A stretch of DNA of 25,716 nucleotides from Candidatus Methylomirabilota bacterium (GCA_028869615.1 JAGWRQ010000005.1:1-25716), one strand, 5' to 3'; shown: positions 7,039 through 16,193, numbered from the stretch's first letter. Numbers and translations: made by a program. The notes: a model not told the origin generated them from the sequence alone.

Positions 7039-9135
7039 CTAGCCGACCCGCGGTTCTGTGATCTCCTCGTCCGCCGACAATGGGCTTGGCGCGGATTCCA
7101 CTGCGAGCACCTCGTCTAATTCGGCAGCGTGATCCTTGGCCATTTGTTCCCCCGTGACCGTCCCCGTCAGCCAGGCTAAACTCATCGGGTAAATATCGGG
7201 TCGGAAAATGACGTGGTAGAAGTGCCAGACCAGGACAGCGAGCGTTGCAAGCCAGGCCTCGTAATAATGGATGACGGTCGCCAAGTCAATCACCAAAAGG
7301 GGCCAGCGCTTCAGCACAACCGTTTGCAACCACATGATACATCCGGTGCCGGCCATGACAAACGTTCCCCATATGACCGCCCAGTACTCCAGCTTCTCCA
7401 CGTAAGAAAAGTGATGGAAACGGGGCCGGTGTGGTCGCAGACCCAGGTTGAACGTCACCATTTCCCACGCCTCGTTCACATCCCGCCAGCCTGGTTCCAT
7501 CAACCGGAACTGAGTCCGACCACGCTGCGTACCGAAGAGGTACACCAGATGGTACACCGCCGCTCCCATCATGAGAACACCGGCGATCCGATGCAGCCAC
7601 GCTCGGACGGCATACCATCCCTCGATCCAGACCAGCGGCCGCGCCCACCACGACTCAGGAAACTTCAAGGCAAAACCGGTGATCACCAGGATCGTGAAGG
7701 TTGCAAATAGCGTGAAATGCTGAATCCGCTCATTCAGGGTCAAGCGCTCAAAGAGCCGGCGTCCCACCTCGGGGGGCACGCGCGACTGCTCTTCCTCCTG
7801 CCTCTCCGGCAGCCAACGCTCCCGCAGATGCGCCAGGAAGTCGAGCCCATTGTGCAGGCTCATCCCGCCAATGACGACAACGATGAGCACAAGGTAGATC
7901 CGTCTGACCAGGGTCACCCATGGGTGCTCGCCGAACCCGGGGGCTACGTGGATCCTGGTATTGGCCAATTGCATGCCGGCGCCTCGGTGACACTGCCCGC
8001 AGGTTCGCGAGAGATTCATCGGGTTGACGGTGGAACGAGGATCGGAGGATGGCTGGATGTTGTGGGTGCCATGGCAGCTTGCGCAATTGGCCACGACGGG
8101 CGATCCGCCTCTTACCGCCAGGCCGTGGAAGCTCTCGAAGAACGTCCCGGCTCGCCGCGGCGCGAGGCCAAACTCCTCGATGACCCGCGCCGCCTCGTGG
8201 CAGGCCGCGCAGGTCTTAGAGACCGTCATCGGCGCTACCCGCGATCCCGGAGCACGGGTGGCGGTGATTCCGTGCTCACCATGACAGTCAGTACATGTCG
8301 GCGCCGCAAAAATCCCGCGTGAGACGGCTTCCCCATGGACACTGTCCCGAAACTGTCCGGCCTCGTCGCCGTGGCAGTGGCTACAGGTCGTAGCCACATT
8401 CTTCTTGAAAATAGTCGAAGCGGGATCGGCGCCTCGTCGGATCTCGTGGGCGCCATGGCAATCGGTGCAGGTTGCGGCGGCAAGATTGCCCTTCTGCAGG
8501 ATGGCCTGTCCGTGGATGCTCTGCTCAAAGAGCGCTACGACCCGCGGCCTTGCGATCCGCTCTTGAGCGATGACTTTCGGATCGGCATGGCAGCGGGCGC
8601 AGGTTTCGTGGATGTGCGAACGATGGGTAGGCGACGCAGGGTCGCGGCGAGATCGGACGGCGTGGGCGGTATGGCACGTCACGCAGGTGGGCAGGTTCCG
8701 GGTTCGCTCCTCACGGCGACCGGCGTGAATACCGGCGGCCATCTGCGTTGCCTGGCGGCCATGGCACGACGCGCAGATGATATCGGCATCGGCGGCGATC
8801 TTTCGGATTCGGTGACTGCCATGACAGGCGATGCAAGTGGCGCTGTCGCCGCTGCCACCCAGCTTGGCATGAGCGCTCTTCGGAATCTCGTTATGAGGTG
8901 TGAGATGGCATGCGCCGCAACGGACCGGCTGGGGCCTTTCGGTGTGAGGCCCTTCCGGGATATCGCTATGGCACTTGGCGCAGGCAAGCTCTTTGTGCGC
9001 GGATTGAAGGAGATCGTCGGGATCGTTGTGACAGGCCAAGCACTCCTCAGACGTGGAAGGCAACTCCGAGACGGACGCAACAGCATTCGGAACTGTGGTC
9101 AGGAAAAGCCACACAATGAAAAGGCTTCCAACCAC
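7039..9135 (-). CDS. 13-heme c-type cytochrome fused to membrane cytochrome b domain (CbcL-like)
   Basis: The product has 698 residues. A signal peptide (about 1-21, ending AVASVS) leads into a periplasmic domain with thirteen CXXCH haem sites between residues 32 and 383. This is followed by about five membrane helices (roughly 410-433, 472-490, 512-535, 585-608, 622-645) with His residues suited to b haems (H473, H515, H529, H638, H641) and the HFTLFATFTILVITGFAL stretch typical of the FdnI/HydC/cytochrome b561 fold. The architecture parallels Geobacter CbcL (multiheme c plus b domain), an inner-membrane quinol oxidoreductase passing electrons to periplasmic cytochromes. Direction and partner here are inferred. 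GTG at 9135 is the only start that keeps the signal peptide close; a weak GGGTGG lies ahead. The gene is 43 bases downstream of the c7-type gene. Confidence 0.88.
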   Translation of the reverse strand: MVGSLFIVWLFLTTVPNAVASVSELPSTSEECLACHNDPDDLLQSAHKELACAKCHSDIPEGPHTERPQPVRCGACHLTPHNEIPKSAHAKLGGSGDSATCIACHGSHRIRKIAADADIICASCHGRQATQMAAGIHAGRREERTRNLPTCVTCHTAHAVRSRRDPASPTHRSHIHETCARCHADPKVIAQERIARPRVVALFEQSIHGQAILQKGNLAAATCTDCHGAHEIRRGADPASTIFKKNVATTCSHCHGDEAGQFRDSVHGEAVSRGIFAAPTCTDCHGEHGITATRAPGSRVAPMTVSKTCAACHEAARVIEEFGLAPRRAGTFFESFHGLAVRGGSPVVANCASCHGTHNIQPSSDPRSTVNPMNLSRTCGQCHRGAGMQLANTRIHVAPGFGEHPWVTLVRRIYLVLIVVVIGGMSLHNGLDFLAHLRERWLPERQEEEQSRVPPEVGRRLFERLTLNERIQHFTLFATFTILVITGFALKFPESWWARPLVWIEGWYAVRAWLHRIAGVLMMGAAVYHLVYLFGTQRGRTQFRLMEPGWRDVNEAWEMVTFNLGLRPHRPRFHHFSYVEKLEYWAVIWGTFVMAGTGCIMWLQTVVLKRWPLLVIDLATVIHYYEAWLATLAVLVWHFYHVIFRPDIYPMSLAWLTGTVTGEQMAKDHAAELDEVLAVESAPSPLSADEEITEPRVG

Positions 9136-9178
9136 CTTTCGGCCACCCGTCTCAATCCGGTCGCTGTGTCTCGGGTCC

Positions 9179-9574
9179 TTACGAGGGCGGCGCCGTACTG
9201 ATTTTATGGCACTTCATGCAGTTAGTCATCTCCTTCGTGGAGAACGCAACCTTCCCGTTGTGGCATGTACCGCATGCCTTGCCTTCATTGTAGGCTTTCA
9301 TGGTGAGGTCCGGAGAGGTCCCAATCTTGGTCTTGAAAGGTTTATCCTTGCCGTGGCAGTTCAGGCACTTCTGACCCTTTGCCAGATGCGCGTTGTGATC
9401 GAACGTCACCTTTCCGGGGCTCGGGTTCCCCTGCTCATCCCTGGTCTTCTGTTCGAAGGTAAATGGAGCCGGCACCTTGGGCTTAGGCTGCGCGAAGCTT
9501 CGAGATGCTGTAACGCTCACAATCAGGAGGCACGCGAGTGCAAGTGTCGCGCTCCTTCCAATCCTTGATCTCAT
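9179..9574 (-). CDS. Triheme c7-type periplasmic cytochrome
   Basis: This is a small secreted protein of 131 residues with an N-terminal signal peptide, cleavage likely after SFA near residue 28. It holds three CXXCH haem sites: CLNCH at 70-74, CGTCH at 101-105 and CMKCH at 119-123. The GKVTFDHNAHLAKGQKCLNC lead-in, with His residues available as distal ligands, is typical of the c(7)-type triheme domain found in Geobacter-like periplasmic electron carriers. AAAGGAGG sits four bases before the ATG, giving a strong start. It lies between the 9-heme gene and the 13-heme/b fusion, so it could shuttle electrons between the inner-membrane complexes and the outer-membrane conduit. That role is inference. 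Confidence 0.88.
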   Translation of the reverse strand: MRSRIGRSATLALACLLIVSVTASRSFAQPKPKVPAPFTFEQKTRDEQGNPSPGKVTFDHNAHLAKGQKCLNCHGKDKPFKTKIGTSPDLTMKAYNEGKACGTCHNGKVAFSTKEMTNCMKCHKISTAPPS

Positions 9575-9610
9575 ACTTCCTCCTTTCTGCAGGCAGTTTC
9601 TTAGGAAATA

Positions 9611-9687
9611 GCGTTCAGCACTCAGCCATCAGCTTCAGACAAAACAGGGAACGTATCGGAAGAGCTGACCGCTGAAAGCTGACAGCT
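9611..9687. repeat. Imperfect inverted repeat of CTGA/CAGC-type units
   Basis: Between the 9-heme and c7-type genes, a left arm at 9611-9639 (GTTCAGCACTCAGCCATCAG and following bases) faces a right arm at 9662-9687 (GAGCTGACCGCTGAAAGCTG and following bases). The reverse complement of the right arm repeats the same AGC-x3-CAGC periodicity. Short runs of CTGA/CAGC units of this kind are scattered between genes in many bacteria. I see no gene in 9575-9781. Confidence 0.45.
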
Positions 9688-9724
9688 CCCCCCTCCGCTT
9701 TCATTCGTATCTTCGGAGCATGAT

Positions 9725-9782
9725 ACCATACGCTCGTCATTCATGCGAGCGGGCGTTCATAAAGGGTCGCAGACGGTATGGT
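9725..9782 (-). terminator. Nested inverted repeat directly after the 9-heme gene
   Basis: A perfect 7-bp outer inverted repeat (ACCATAC at 9725-9731, GTATGGT at 9776-9782) encloses a 6-bp hairpin (CGCTCG at 9731-9736, CGAGCG at 9746-9751). The outer right arm touches the stop codon of the 9-heme gene. There is no clean T-run, so it may be a processing or mRNA-stabilising structure or a weak terminator separating the Rieske-cytochrome b-9-heme genes from the c7 and 13-heme genes. Confidence 0.4.
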
Positions 9783-11053
9783 CAGCCAGGCCCCCGCCGT
9801 CGATCAACTTCCCTGATCTTGAAAAAGAGGCCGACCAGGACCGCGCCAATGACCAGCATGGAGACCGCCAGCCCCTTGCGACGAAACTGCAACTCCGCCA
9901 GGAGGTCTTGGCCGCTCTCGAGACTCTTCTGCGCTACGATCAACCCGGAGTCGGTGGCGGTCTTGATCTTTTCCACCTGAAGCGAATGAGTTTCCGCTCT
10001 GGCCTTGATCAAAGACTCTTTCGCCGCAATGAGCTCGAACCGAGGCTGGCCAACCTCCATTCCTGCGCGCTCGGCCTTGGTGAGGACTGCCGCCGCCTGG
10101 TCGATCCGGCTCGAAAGCCCCTCAACCATGGTTCGCAACTCGGCGGCCTTCTTCAGGGGCACAGAGTTCGCCTCATGGCAGGTAGCACAAGGGGTGCCTT
10201 CTCCACCGGCCAGCATCGCGTCCGACGGTTTCGTGACATCGTGATTCCCATGGCATGTCACGCATGCCGGCATCCCCAGCTCAGCGAATGCCGGCTTGTG
10301 CGCGCTCTTAGCGAAGAGCTCGACCGTCGCGACATGACAGTGGCTACAGATATTCGCCACCGAATCGATACCGGGAGGGGCAGCGCCGTGACTGCCGTGA
10401 CAGCTACTGCATGTCGGGGAGGCGAGGTCCCCCCTCTTGGTCAACATCTCGTAATGAATGCTCTGCTTGTACTTCTCAAACTGATCGGTGGGGATCTTGT
10501 ACGCCTTCATGTACTCAGCGTCACCGTGGCATCGACCGCAGGTCTCAGCGACCTTGATAGGGTGGGTCCAAGCCATCTGGTCCTTGACGGCACGGATGGC
10601 ATGCACGTCATGGCAACTGATACAGACGGCGACCTTCTGATCTCCCTCGCGAAGCCTTTTGCCATGGGCACTGGTATAGTATTCCTTCACCTGATCGGTC
10701 CGAATGGACGGATTGAACGTCCGCATATAGACCGGATCGCTGTGGCACCTTCCGCAGGATTCAGGGATCGCCTGCCGCTTCGGTTTGCCCACAAACCCCT
10801 TGGCCGGACTGTGGCTCTGCGCCTTGTTGTCGAGCGCCGTAGGGTCGCCGCCGTGACAGTTGTGACAGCTCAGTCCCCGTACCAGGTGATAATCGTCTTT
10901 AATCTTGAAGGCCGGACGGCTCAGGCGCTCCTCTCGTAATGCCTTGTGACAGTCAATGCAGGCATCCTCCGCCGCAGCGAAGGGGACACCACGGATCAGG
11001 GCAGCCGCGGCCAGGAGAAGGCCGCAACACGCGACGCGCAGCATCAGCCTCAC
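9782..11053 (-). CDS. Membrane-anchored 9-heme c-type cytochrome, probable partner of Rieske/cytochrome b
   Basis: Translated from the GTG at 11053 the protein has 423 residues: a signal peptide (LMLRVACCGLLLAAAALIRG and following), nine CXXCH haem sites between about residues 32 and 293, a charged, probably coiled-coil segment (about 300-390) and a C-terminal membrane helix (MLVIGAVLVGLFF) ending in a basic tail. The GTG start has GAGG five bases ahead and lies just after the cytochrome b stop; an ATG at 11089 would overlap cytochrome b by 29 bases and give an odd N-terminus. The position after Rieske and cytochrome b genes, plus a single C-terminal anchor as in cytochrome c1, suggests that it replaces cytochrome c1 as electron exit from the complex. 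That is inference from gene order and topology. Confidence 0.85.
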   Translation of the reverse strand: MRLMLRVACCGLLLAAAALIRGVPFAAAEDACIDCHKALREERLSRPAFKIKDDYHLVRGLSCHNCHGGDPTALDNKAQSHSPAKGFVGKPKRQAIPESCGRCHSDPVYMRTFNPSIRTDQVKEYYTSAHGKRLREGDQKVAVCISCHDVHAIRAVKDQMAWTHPIKVAETCGRCHGDAEYMKAYKIPTDQFEKYKQSIHYEMLTKRGDLASPTCSSCHGSHGAAPPGIDSVANICSHCHVATVELFAKSAHKPAFAELGMPACVTCHGNHDVTKPSDAMLAGGEGTPCATCHEANSVPLKKAAELRTMVEGLSSRIDQAAAVLTKAERAGMEVGQPRFELIAAKESLIKARAETHSLQVEKIKTATDSGLIVAQKSLESGQDLLAELQFRRKGLAVSMLVIGAVLVGLFFKIREVDRRRGPG

Positions 11054-11060
11054 GGCGTCC

Positions 11061-12149
<1,089 letters not shown>

Positions 12150-12154
12150 CTCAT

Positions 12155-12604
12155 TTATCCTTTCATGACGATAATCTGATCTCCCCGGACGTTGAGCTTC
12201 AACGGCTCCAGGGGCCGCGGCGGCGGGCCGCTGATATTCTTCCCATTCAGGTCGTACACGCCATTATGGCAGGCGCACCAGATGTCCTGCCGATCTTCCC
12301 GGTATTGTACCGTACATTGCAGGTGGGTACAGACGGCAGAGAAGGCCCGCAACTCACCCGCCGATGTCTTCACCAAGATGCCCGGAAGACTCCTGAAGCG
12401 GAAGATCCGCCCTGAGTTCGCCTTTAGCTCCGCGAGCTTCCAGGGAAGGGTCACACTGAATGTCGTCGGCTCGGCAAGTTTCGGGGGAATCAGGTATTTG
12501 GCGATCGGGTAAAAGATGGACACAAAGAGCACGCCGAGGGAACTCCCCAGCAGCCAATTCACCGTTCGCCGCCCGTGATCGACCTGTTCATCTTGCTGCG
12601 ACAC
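12155..12604 (-). CDS. Rieske [2Fe-2S] protein of the cytochrome b complex
   Basis: The product has 149 residues. An N-terminal membrane anchor ([20 protein letters not shown]) is followed by a b6f-like KYLIPP hinge segment and a C-terminal Rieske domain with both cluster-binding motifs: CTHLQC and CACHNG, each giving one Cys and one His ligand. The extra Cys of each motif forms the usual disulfide. I start at the GTG at 12604 because AGGAGG lies eight bases ahead; the ATG two codons earlier is only two to three bases from that site. The cytochrome b gene follows after five bases. The protein takes one electron from quinol at the membrane surface and hands it to a c-type cytochrome, here probably the 9-heme protein. 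Confidence 0.93.
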   Translation of the reverse strand: MSQQDEQVDHGRRTVNWLLGSSLGVLFVSIFYPIAKYLIPPKLAEPTTFSVTLPWKLAELKANSGRIFRFRSLPGILVKTSAGELRAFSAVCTHLQCTVQYREDRQDIWCACHNGVYDLNGKNISGPPPRPLEPLKLNVRGDQIIVMKG

Positions 12605-12635
12605 AACCATTCCCTCCTTCGGTCTTAAATATCAA

Positions 12636-12672
12636 AAGCCAGCCCGCCAGACAACGCCCGGTAGGCTGGCTT
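12636..12672 (-). terminator. Probable factor-independent terminator after the mtrB-like gene
   Basis: On the minus strand AAGCCAGCC, a 19-base loop and GGCTGGCTT form a perfect 9-bp stem, followed at once by TTGATATTT so that the transcript ends in a U-rich run. It lies 65 bases after the mtrB-like stop codon and 32 bases before the Rieske start. It could end or attenuate the mtrA-mtrB transcript. A second perfect hairpin adjoins it on the upstream side (12671-12693). Confidence 0.55.
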
Positions 12673-12693
12673 GCCTGCTCCGTTCGCAGGCAA
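12671..12693. repeat. Perfect 8-bp hairpin in the mtrB-Rieske gap
   Basis: TTGCCTGC at 12671-12678 and GCAGGCAA at 12686-12693 enclose a 7-base loop. It shares two bases with the terminator-like stem-loop beside it, so both could form in tandem with little loss. The palindrome may be a dispersed GC-rich intergenic repeat or part of a two-hairpin leader in front of the Rieske gene. Confidence 0.5.
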
Positions 12694-12736
12694 CATACTA
12701 GCACATCAGAGAAGCGCCTGAAACAAGGAGGCTCAC

Positions 12737-15157
12737 TCAGAACTGGTAGCGAAGCGTAAATGCTGCAATATGAGCGTCGTAATTCTGGAGAAAACGAGCG
12801 CCCAAGAAGGTATCGGTCGTCGGTGGCAGGGTGGTCAGCCCGGTCGTCCCGATCGTATCGGTCGCCCAGTCCTTTTCTCGAAACTGCTCATATCGATATT
12901 CGCCCTTGAGACTCCAATTTTTAGTCAGGTTGTAACGAAGCGCGGCGATAAGAGTATGGAGCTTCGTGTTGGCTAGGGGATAGGAGACGGCGGTCGCCGT
13001 CGCCCGTTGGGATGCCGGTGAGGGTGAGCCGCCCGGCCCTACCGATTGTCCGCTGGTCGGAACGACCGGGTTAAAGGAGTTGATCGTGGTATCCGCGTCT
13101 GAGAAAGAGTAGTTCAGCCGAAGGGTAAGACGATTGGGAATCAGGCTGATGTCGGCGCCGGCCCCCCAAGTATTCACCGTGTCCGTATTCAGGCTCCGCC
13201 AGTTAAAATCAGCGAAGTCGCAGGCTGCGGTATTGGGGGAGGAGCCTGGCGCGCACCCGGGCGCAAGCGGCGCGGAAGGGGTTCCCAAGTTGACGACCGG
13301 TCTGGAACGGGAGATCTGGTCGTACCGGAACTCCTCCCGCGTATAGTTGACGAACAACGAGAGCCACGAGAAGGGGCTGTAACTGAGGTCGCCGCCGGCG
13401 CTCCAGCCTCTCGATTCCTGCAAGCCAAGGGTGGAGTTATTGAAATTGTCCAGGAGGAGACTGTAGGTCGCCGTAAAGTTCAGTGTGTCGATCGGGGTGA
13501 TCGTCGACAGGATCTCTACCCTGTCCCTGTTCCGGTCAGCCTCATCGAACTTCCGAAGCAGAATCGACTGACCCTGGGGATCCGGCACAAAAGGCTCCCC
13601 CTCGATGCCAACGGTGACGTGCGCGTCCTGAGCTTGTGGTACGTACTTATCGATACGCCGCCAGCTTCGACGGTATGCGGCACGAAACAAAAGCCAGTCG
13701 ATCGGTGTATAATCCAGGCTAGTCTTCAAGAAGTGCTCATCGCTGACCGGTACCTCCCGGTGTTTGGGATCGCGTTCCCAGCGCTCCCACTCGTACCCCA
13801 ACTTGACATGGAGGTCGCTGAGAAGAGGATAGCCCGCGTCCAGATGGGCATTGTGCTTTGTGTAGGAGAAAGGCGCGTTGACCTCTGGACCGAGCGTGAG
13901 CGACGTATCCCGAACCGTAGTCGCTGGGAACACGATCTCAGGCGTTCGGTTATTAAAGTCGTAGAAGCGGTAGCCGCTGGACAGCGTCAGCGGTAACGCC
14001 GTAAGCGGACGGCTCGTCGCGTTGAACGTTACGAGGGTCGTCCTGACGTCTCCATCCAGACTGTTTCTTGGGAGCGCCAACTGCGGATCGGCTGCCAAAG
14101 CCGGATTGATGGTGTGCGGGACGAACGTCTCATCCTGAAGCCGCCACCCATAGGAGACTTTGCCGGTGATCCGAGTCCGGAGGGGGAGAGAGAGGCCGCC
14201 TGCCAGAAATACATTATGAGCCTGATTGCTCGGATCCATGGTCGTGCGACCGAGAGCGGAAACGGTCGGGCTACTGGTCGCCGAGAGCGGGTTGTCGAAC
14301 ATGATATTATCGATGCCCTGGTCGAAGATCGAGGCGGCGTAGCCGAGACCAACGTTCCACCCTGGCCTCGCATACTCGGTCTTGACCTCAACCTGGTGAG
14401 TCCGATCAAAGCGGGGGGCCGGAAGCTCGACCACATTGCCGCCAGGACTACCGAAGCCCGCGCCAAAGGGGATCGTTCCGTCCTTTTCCGTATAGGTATA
14501 ACGGACCTTCATATCCAGCGATTCGCTCAAGGCATACTTCAAGCCGAATCCGCCATTCCTCGTCAAAAAATTGAGATTAACCGGTACGGCATTGGCCAGG
14601 AAGCCCGCCAATACAGAGGCCTTTGTGGCCGCAGGGGCGGCCTGGACCGTCGATGCAACCCCAGGCGGCAGGGTCAGACGCGCGGCGCTGTCTTCGATTG
14701 TTGTCGTGAACAGGGTCCGTCCCGTCGTGCTCAGCAAATGCGGGATCTGATCCCAGAAGATCTCCAACTCATAGTCGCCGTACGTTCCCGCCCGGAAGAG
14801 ATAGCGCTGGTCTTTCTTGAGAGGCTTGACGGCGGAGAACTCGATGTACCGCCTCTGATCTTTCGTCTCAAGCGAGACGCGAGCATGGTCAAGGAAGGGG
14901 TTCTCATCGAGAATCCGGTACTCTTGAAATTTGGCCGAGCTCCGATTGCCGTCGACCTGCCGGTAGCCGCCCTCGACATCCACTCCCGTTACGTTGAGGC
15001 TGAACGGCAGCCGGTCATTAAGCCAGCTCGCCCATGAAGGCAGGGTCTCCTGTGGCGGACCCTGTTCAGCGTAACCTGACGCGACGGTCGCCAGCAATAG
15101 AGCGACAGCAAGCGGCAGCGCTTGACCAATCCGTCTTTTCCCAAGCAATGCGCCCAT
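12737..15157 (-). CDS. MtrB/PioB-family outer-membrane beta-barrel of a porin-cytochrome conduit
   Basis: This 806-residue protein has a signal peptide (ALPLAVALLLATVASGYAE). The rest consists of alternating amphipathic strands ending in RYQF, the C-terminal aromatic signal of outer-membrane barrels. The segment SSAKFQEYRILDENPFLDHA, followed by DQRRYIEF and the GDYELEIFWDQIPH stretch, fits the 'decaheme-associated' MtrB/PioB family (PF11854). The N-terminal CXXC pair of Shewanella MtrB is not seen. In this family the barrel wraps a decaheme cytochrome and insulates it while electrons cross the outer membrane. GGAGGAGGT five bases before the ATG gives a strong start. The gene follows the decaheme cytochrome gene by 34 bases, the expected pairing. 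Transport of anything other than electrons is unlikely given that pairing. Confidence 0.9.
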   Translation of the reverse strand: MGALLGKRRIGQALPLAVALLLATVASGYAEQGPPQETLPSWASWLNDRLPFSLNVTGVDVEGGYRQVDGNRSSAKFQEYRILDENPFLDHARVSLETKDQRRYIEFSAVKPLKKDQRYLFRAGTYGDYELEIFWDQIPHLLSTTGRTLFTTTIEDSAARLTLPPGVASTVQAAPAATKASVLAGFLANAVPVNLNFLTRNGGFGLKYALSESLDMKVRYTYTEKDGTIPFGAGFGSPGGNVVELPAPRFDRTHQVEVKTEYARPGWNVGLGYAASIFDQGIDNIMFDNPLSATSSPTVSALGRTTMDPSNQAHNVFLAGGLSLPLRTRITGKVSYGWRLQDETFVPHTINPALAADPQLALPRNSLDGDVRTTLVTFNATSRPLTALPLTLSSGYRFYDFNNRTPEIVFPATTVRDTSLTLGPEVNAPFSYTKHNAHLDAGYPLLSDLHVKLGYEWERWERDPKHREVPVSDEHFLKTSLDYTPIDWLLFRAAYRRSWRRIDKYVPQAQDAHVTVGIEGEPFVPDPQGQSILLRKFDEADRNRDRVEILSTITPIDTLNFTATYSLLLDNFNNSTLGLQESRGWSAGGDLSYSPFSWLSLFVNYTREEFRYDQISRSRPVVNLGTPSAPLAPGCAPGSSPNTAACDFADFNWRSLNTDTVNTWGAGADISLIPNRLTLRLNYSFSDADTTINSFNPVVPTSGQSVGPGGSPSPASQRATATAVSYPLANTKLHTLIAALRYNLTKNWSLKGEYRYEQFREKDWATDTIGTTGLTTLPPTTDTFLGARFLQNYDAHIAAFTLRYQF

Positions 15158-15191
15158 GGCCCACCTCCTCCGCTTGATCTCGATCGGCGCC

Positions 15192-16193
15192 TCAGTTCAG
15201 GAAGGCAAACCCTGAGGGATGGTTTGACCCATGGATCTTCTGGTGGCAGTTGATGCAGCCCCGGTTGATGACGAACCTGCTTCCGGTCCTTGGATCGTAT
15301 GGACTCGTCGGGTGCCGTGTCTCAATGTGGCATTGCTGACAGAGGCGGGGTACCCTGCTCTTCAGGAGCCTTTCATTGGTGGAACCGTGCGGCTCGTGGC
15401 AGTTCGTACAGCTCTCGACGACGGGCGCATGCTCCCACAGGAACGGCCCCCGTTTCTCGGCATGGCACTTGTAGCAGTTCTCATTGATAGAGTCTTCGCG
15501 GAGCATCGCCTGCGTCGCAGTCCCATGAGGGTTGTGGCAGTCGCTGCAACTCATCTTTCCCTCGCGCAGCGGCATGTGGGAACTGCGCTGGAGCTGGGCC
15601 CGTCGGGTCTGGTGACACTGTGAACAGACCTCGATCGCGGTCGGCTTTGCCAGGTTGTATCGGTCGGATATCGACTCCATCACCTTATGGCAGGATACGC
15701 ACGCCACTCCCCGTGTTTCATGGGTGCTTCCTTGCCAGAAGGTGTGTTCGCCCTTTTCGTGGCAGCCGTTCACACAGGTGGCATTCTGTGCTTCGACCGG
15801 CTCGGCCCCCTTCTTGAAGGTCATCAACGTCTCTAACGCGCCGCCCTCCGCAGCCACGTGCGGGCCCCCTGGACCATGACACGACTCGCAGTCTCGCTGT
15901 TCTTGGGGAGTGCGCGGGTTCACAGACATGATCCGCCCCATCCTCGTCTTGTGGAAGCGCTGGGCCGACTCCTCATGGCACGTCAGACAGGACTCCCGGC
16001 CCACGTACTTGGCGTTCGGGGAGGGACCGGTCCACTGAGGCCGAGGCGCATTGGTGCTTGCAGCGGATGCCGCTTGGGCATGAAGAGTTGCAGAGTCGGA
16101 TGGCGGCAGACTGAATCGACTGCAGGCCCATCCAATAAGGAGAGCAACAACCAACAGGGGCAACAGGGCGACGACAGCGTCACGTTTCTTCAT
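15192..16193 (-). CDS. Decaheme c-type cytochrome, MtrA/PioA/DmsE family
   Basis: The product has 333 residues. An N-terminal hydrophobic segment (residues 7-22) is followed by GWACS and an Ala/Ser-rich linker. Ten haem sites follow at 69, 102, 140, 165, 190, 216, 240, 262, 285 and 313. Nine are CXXCH; the third, CVNGCH at 140-145, is the rarer CXXXCH. The C-terminal KIHGSNHPSGFAFLN is characteristic of MtrA/PioA/DmsE proteins, which sit inside an MtrB/PioB barrel and carry electrons through the outer membrane. The partner barrel is the next gene. The Cys at 24 could be lipidated, but Trp two positions before it departs from the usual lipobox. AAGGG lies ahead of the ATG. A molybdoenzyme partner (as for DmsE) is not present nearby. 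Confidence 0.92.
   Translation of the reverse strand: MKKRDAVVALLPLLVVALLIGWACSRFSLPPSDSATLHAQAASAASTNAPRPQWTGPSPNAKYVGRESCLTCHEESAQRFHKTRMGRIMSVNPRTPQEQRDCESCHGPGGPHVAAEGGALETLMTFKKGAEPVEAQNATCVNGCHEKGEHTFWQGSTHETRGVACVSCHKVMESISDRYNLAKPTAIEVCSQCHQTRRAQLQRSSHMPLREGKMSCSDCHNPHGTATQAMLREDSINENCYKCHAEKRGPFLWEHAPVVESCTNCHEPHGSTNERLLKSRVPRLCQQCHIETRHPTSPYDPRTGSRFVINRGCINCHQKIHGSNHPSGFAFLN

Noticed and set aside
8335..9201. Plus-strand open frame of 288 codons
   Set aside because: It mirrors the 13-heme cytochrome gene; its Met/Ala/Gly/Arg-rich sequence arises from reverse-complemented CXXCH codons.
9743..10939. Plus-strand open frame of 398 codons
   Set aside because: Antisense shadow of the 9-heme gene; composition is explained by the haem motifs on the other strand and no start signal is present.
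14114..15037. Plus-strand open frame of 307 codons
   Set aside because: Antisense to the beta-barrel gene, whose signal peptide, C-terminal Phe and family motifs are convincing.
12737..16193. DMSO-reductase-type (DmsEF) respiratory system
   Set aside because: The decaheme and barrel proteins fit MtrAB/PioAB/DmsEF equally, but no molybdopterin oxidoreductase gene is in the window, so a DMSO role is not supported.
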